From the NCBI RefSeq assembly GCF_000687145.1, contig NZ_JMFG01000015.1:1-64000 (forward strand): DNA of 64,000 bases. The letters run 5' to 3'. Below the pieces are notes generated by a model. It saw only the letters and a program-made list of their open reading frames with translations, was not told where the DNA came from and did no database searches. Of the stretch, positions 61,072-64,000 are shown in pieces. Source of the stretch: Thermoanaerobaculum aquaticum (GTDB lineage Bacteria; Acidobacteriota; Thermoanaerobaculia; Thermoanaerobaculales; Thermoanaerobaculaceae). The first letter of the stretch is position 1. Every line of letters begins with the position of its first letter. The translations under genes and the position numbers were made by a program.

Positions 61072-63065
61072 GGCCCCTCCTTGTACACCCTGGGAAGCCG
61101 CCGGTCTATCTCCTGCCACACCACACCGGCCCCGCTGGCACCGTAGAGGCCGGTTTCGCGGTTGCGGTCGGTTCCCACCCAGACCACCACCAAAAACTTT
61201 GGGCGCAAGGCCACAAACCAGGAGTCCCGGCGGTTGTCAGTGGTGCCGGTTTTCCCCGCTAAAGGACGACCGCAGCGGCTGGCAAAACCGGCCGCCGTGC
61301 CGCTTTCCACCACTTCCTCCAAAGCCCCCCGCACCTGGCCCACGGCTTCCGGGGCAAACACCTGGCGGTGGTGCCGGCCTGGTTCCACCGCCCAGGGCTC
61401 CAGGAGCCGGCCACCGGCGAGAAGCGTGGTAAAAGCCCTTGCCACCTCCAGCGGGCTGGCCTCCACCGCCCCCAGCAGCTCGGCAGGGGTCCCCGGGGGC
61501 GACAGGCCCAGCTCCCGCAAGGTGTTGGTCACCTGGCTCAGGCCCAGGCTCAAGCCCAAGCGAACCATGGGCACGTTGACCGAATGCACCAGCGCTTCCT
61601 TCACCGAAATGGCACCGCGGAAGCGGCCGTCGTGGTTTTGGGGGGTCCAGAGCTGCGTTCCCACTGGAACCGCAAGCGGTTCATCCAAAAGCGTGGCCTC
61701 CAGATTCCAGCCTTCTTCCAAAGCCCTGGCCACCAGAAAGGGCTTGACCAACGAGCCAATGGGCCTTTTGGCCGAAAGGGCACGGTTCAGCTCACCGGGC
61801 TTGGGCTGCTTGCTTCCCTGTAATGCCAGTATGCGTCCGTCAGCACCCACCACCACCACCGCCACCTGCAACGGGTCGCCGCTTCCTTCGCCCAGCGCCG
61901 GCTTTTGCGCAAAAAGCCGGGCCAAGCTGGCTCCCACCCCTGCCCGCACCGCTTCCTGCACCACCGGGTCGAGGGTGGTGATCACCTCTTTCCCCTTCAC
62001 CAGGTCCAAGAAGTGGGCCGCTGCCTCCCACCGCAGCGGCCATGGGGCCGTGGGCAACGGACCCAGCTGGGCTTCCGTGGCTTCCTCGCCGCTTACGTGC
62101 CCCTCCCTCTGTAACGCCGAAAGCGCTTGGGCCCTCCTGGCCTTGGCTGCCTGCGGGTGGACGAAGGGGTTGAAGCGGTTGGGGGCAGCAATCATGCCGG
62201 CCAAAAGCGCCGCCTCATGGAGGCTTAAAAACCGTGCGGGTTTTCCAAAGTAAAAGCGGGAGGCGGCCTCCACGCCCACCACGGAAACGCCACCGTCCTG
62301 CCCGAAGTACACGTGGTTGAGATAGGCGTTGAGGATCTGCCGCTTGCTGTAACGGTACTCCAGCAAGCTGGCCAGAAACGCTTCCAGGACCTTGCGGCTC
62401 ATGCGCCGCTCGGGGCGCAGGAGCAGGAGCTTGACCACCTGCTGGGTGATGGTGCTGCCCCCCTGCTTCACCCCGCCGCTGGTGAGGTTCGCCACGGTGG
62501 CCCGAAGCACACCACGCAGGGAAAGGCCGGGATGGCTGAGGAAGCCGCGGTCCTCCAGATCCACCACCGAGTTGATGAGGCCTGGGGATACCTGCTCCAG
62601 AGCCACCGGCCACTGCACGGTGTCCTTTTCCGGCAACAACGCCACCAGGCGGGGTGGGAGAGTGATTTCTCTAAGGGCGCCGGCGTTCGTTTGGGAAAGT
62701 TCCAGCCCGGAACCGGAGACCCTCACAACCACCGGCGTCTGGCCGGAAGCCAAGCCCGGGCCTAACAGGAAGCTGTTTCCGGTGTGGCATACCTCGTAGG
62801 GTCGAGGCCGGGAGCAGGGCTTGGGGGGAAGACCGTGGGCTGCGAAGAAGAACTGCAGTTCCTCGGAAGTCCACGCCTCACCCGCCCGGAGAACCCCTGG
62901 GCTGGCAAAAACCCTGGGGCTTCCTGCCGCTGCCAGCGCCCGCTCCATCCCTGCCCCCACCAGGGCCAAACCCCAGCCCAGGATTAAAAGCCCGCTGGCC
63001 ACCGCAAGCAGGCACAGGAGCACAAGCCAGCGGAGCACAATCCGGGTTCGCCTGGTAAGCGGCAC
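61062..63065 (-). CDS. Class A penicillin-binding protein (PBP1A/1B-type)
   Basis: 667 residues. Anchor VLLCLLAVASGLLILGWGLAL, then a UB2H-like segment typical of PBP1B. The GT51 domain has NSVVDLEDRGFLSHPGLS and GGSTITQQVVKLLLL, and the transpeptidase follows with SxxK in RPIGSLVKPF, SxN in VHSVNVP and KTGT in LAGKTGTTDNRRDSWFVAL. Makes and crosslinks peptidoglycan. The stop overlaps the start of the GT-B gene. A sense-strand gap of 66 bp separates its start from the small membrane protein gene. Confidence 0.95.
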   Translation of the reverse strand: MPLTRRTRIVLRWLVLLCLLAVASGLLILGWGLALVGAGMERALAAAGSPRVFASPGVLRAGEAWTSEELQFFFAAHGLPPKPCSRPRPYEVCHTGNSFLLGPGLASGQTPVVVRVSGSGLELSQTNAGALREITLPPRLVALLPEKDTVQWPVALEQVSPGLINSVVDLEDRGFLSHPGLSLRGVLRATVANLTSGGVKQGGSTITQQVVKLLLLRPERRMSRKVLEAFLASLLEYRYSKRQILNAYLNHVYFGQDGGVSVVGVEAASRFYFGKPARFLSLHEAALLAGMIAAPNRFNPFVHPQAAKARRAQALSALQREGHVSGEEATEAQLGPLPTAPWPLRWEAAAHFLDLVKGKEVITTLDPVVQEAVRAGVGASLARLFAQKPALGEGSGDPLQVAVVVVGADGRILALQGSKQPKPGELNRALSAKRPIGSLVKPFLVARALEEGWNLEATLLDEPLAVPVGTQLWTPQNHDGRFRGAISVKEALVHSVNVPMVRLGLSLGLSQVTNTLRELGLSPPGTPAELLGAVEASPLEVARAFTTLLAGGRLLEPWAVEPGRHHRQVFAPEAVGQVRGALEEVVESGTAAGFASRCGRPLAGKTGTTDNRRDSWFVALRPKFLVVVWVGTDRNRETGLYGASGAGVVWQEIDRRLPRVYKEGPWP

Positions 63066-63131
63066 GTCCCCATTTTAGAGGAGGCGAACCTTTGCCGCCC
63101 GGGCTGCGTTTATCCGGTCGGAGGTGAACCA

Positions 63132-63380
63132 ATGCTCGAGCTGGTTGGCTTTTTCCTGCTGCTTGCTGCTCTCTACGTTACCTGGAAAGTCCTTGTGCTG
63201 GTGGTGAAGCTTGTGTTTTTGCCCGTAAAGCTTGCATTCATCCTCGTCAAGCTGGTGCTGGTGGTGGTGGGGACGCTCCTGCTTTTGGCCTTGGGCTTGC
63301 CTCTGCTTTTTGCGCTGGCTTTGCCCTTGCTGCTGGCGGGACTACTGCTCTGGGGTGTAGGGCGCCTGCTTTTCGCCTGA
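63132..63380 (+). CDS. Small lysine-patterned membrane protein
   Basis: 82 residues, ATG with GGAGGTGAA. Almost wholly hydrophobic, with single Lys residues spaced 7, 7 and 7 apart through the central part (VLVLVVKLVFLPVKLAFILVKLVL). The rest is Leu/Ala/Gly only, and no cysteine is present. Probably two to three membrane helices. I do not recognise a family. The overlap of its last 39 bp with the convergent gene at 63342 suggests that one of the two 3' ends is dispensable. Confidence 0.65.
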   Translation: MLELVGFFLLLAALYVTWKVLVLVVKLVFLPVKLAFILVKLVLVVVGTLLLLALGLPLLFALALPLLLAGLLLWGVGRLLFA

Positions 63381-64000
63381 GAAATCCAAAACCGGGGTGG
63401 TGAAAAGCCTCGCCAACACGCCCTGTTGGGTGAGGGCGTAAACCCGCAGCTGGCTGGGCTGGGGTCGAGCTTCGGCGCTCCAGGCTAAGAGGGCAGGTCC
63501 CACGCCGGCGGTGGGGATGAGCTGGCGGTCCACGATCTTTCCCCCATCCTCAGCCACCGCCCACACCTCCACCACGTAGGCGTCCACCTCTTCCTGGCTT
63601 TCCACTTCCCAGGAAAGCTGCCAGCTGTCGCCCTCCGCCACCAAATCCACCGCCCCCAACCGCACCGGGTAATCGCGCAGCTCCCGCACGGCAAAGCTGG
63701 CTTGGGCTTCGCCGGGGAGGCTCAAAACACCCAAAAGCACCGCTTTCACGCCCCAAAAGGAGGCCTTGCCTTCTTGACCAGGCTCCAGTTCGAGGGTGTC
63801 GAAGCGCCCGTCTTCGTAAAACAGCACCAGTCGAGCGGCACTGCGCACAAGCCGCCCCGGGAGAACCGCCACCCCGTCACCTTCTGGCAGTAGCGCCACA
63901 AACTTCACTTGCGGGACCACGAAGCGGAAGGCCGCATCCCCGGCCAAAGCTGGTGCGGAAGCCCCCGCCCAAGGTCCCACGCTCCAGCCCAGCTTCTGGG
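63342..64000 (-). CDS. Exported or envelope hypothetical protein, 5' end beyond the window
   Basis: At least 219 codons are open to the window edge. The reading frame upstream of the GTG at 63980 stays open (QKLGWSVGPWAGASAPALAGDA), so the true start lies outside. The sequence ASAPALAGDAAFRFVVPQVKFVALLPEGDGVAVLPG suggests an exported beta-rich protein. The second half has a fibronectin-like strand pattern (WQLSWEVESQEEVDAYVVEVWAVAEDGGKIVDRQLIPTAGVGPALLAWSAEARPQPSQLRVYALTQQG). No family named. Confidence 0.65.
   Translation of the reverse strand, partial: QKLGWSVGPWAGASAPALAGDAAFRFVVPQVKFVALLPEGDGVAVLPGRLVRSAARLVLFYEDGRFDTLELEPGQEGKASFWGVKAVLLGVLSLPGEAQASFAVRELRDYPVRLGAVDLVAEGDSWQLSWEVESQEEVDAYVVEVWAVAEDGGKIVDRQLIPTAGVGPALLAWSAEARPQPSQLRVYALTQQGVLARLFTTPVLDFSGEKQAPYTPEQ

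Overview
This is a GC-rich bacterial chromosome segment with tightly packed genes and many 4-bp ATGA/GTGA start-stop overlaps. The gene set is that of a didermic bacterium: LPS export proteins (a fused LptF-LptG, LptB, a fused LptC-LptA), KdsC, a TolC-type outer-membrane channel, sigma-54 and RapZ/HprK. HprK, an EIIA-Man-like protein, AtuA, an eRF1-like protein and a DUF4388 protein together suggest Acidobacteriota, perhaps a Thermoanaerobaculum-like lineage. That placement is inference from gene content and no database was searched.

Layout. 1-2400 is a decayed RHS/polymorphic-toxin locus: an RHS core with one nonsense codon, a C-terminal tip, two orphan small genes that may be immunity proteins, and a displaced RHS fragment. 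2.4-11.2 kb holds an acyl-CoA dehydrogenase (minus), an M1 metallopeptidase with a membrane protein, and carAB. 11.4-19 kb holds a tRNA-Leu(UAA), an eRF1-like protein, a SpoU/TrmH-type methyltransferase, a DUF4388 protein, RNase D, RecO and AtuA. 19-22.5 kb holds an SDR, KdsC and two oligopeptide-type ABC ATPases, the second of which has lost its Walker A motif. 22.5-29.3 kb is a TolC/YIP1/HlyD/MacB-type export operon. A hicBA toxin-antitoxin cassette interrupts it, flanked by an exact 17-bp duplication, and a TetR gene with a palindromic candidate operator follows. 29.4-34.8 kb holds an SCP2 / NadB-like flavoprotein / Cys-containing small-protein operon, an ALDH7-type dehydrogenase and a hotdog thioesterase. 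35-39.7 kb holds dnaE and an ornithine-type aminotransferase.

39.8-44 kb combines fused lptFG, parB and parA. A perfect 16-bp palindrome occurs twice here, once inside parB, and is a candidate non-canonical parS. DnaA-box-like motifs lie beside an AT-rich stretch and hint at a replication origin. 44.2-57.6 kb is a long minus-strand block: BFN nuclease, miaB, a cupin, the regulatory PTS set (ptsI, HPr, EIIA-Man, rapZ, hprK, ptsN), hpf, rpoN, lptB, lptCA and accA. There is no sugar permease, so the PTS genes look regulatory. 57.7-64 kb holds murein glycosyltransferases (mtgA, a class A PBP), two other glycosyltransferases, a small lysine-patterned membrane protein and a partial gene.

Several genes (dnaE, mtgA, the oppD-like ATPase, RNase D, the thioesterase and its divergent neighbour) carry a TANNNT-type -10 box only 6-8 bp before the start codon and no ribosome binding site. 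This suggests that leaderless mRNAs are common in this organism.
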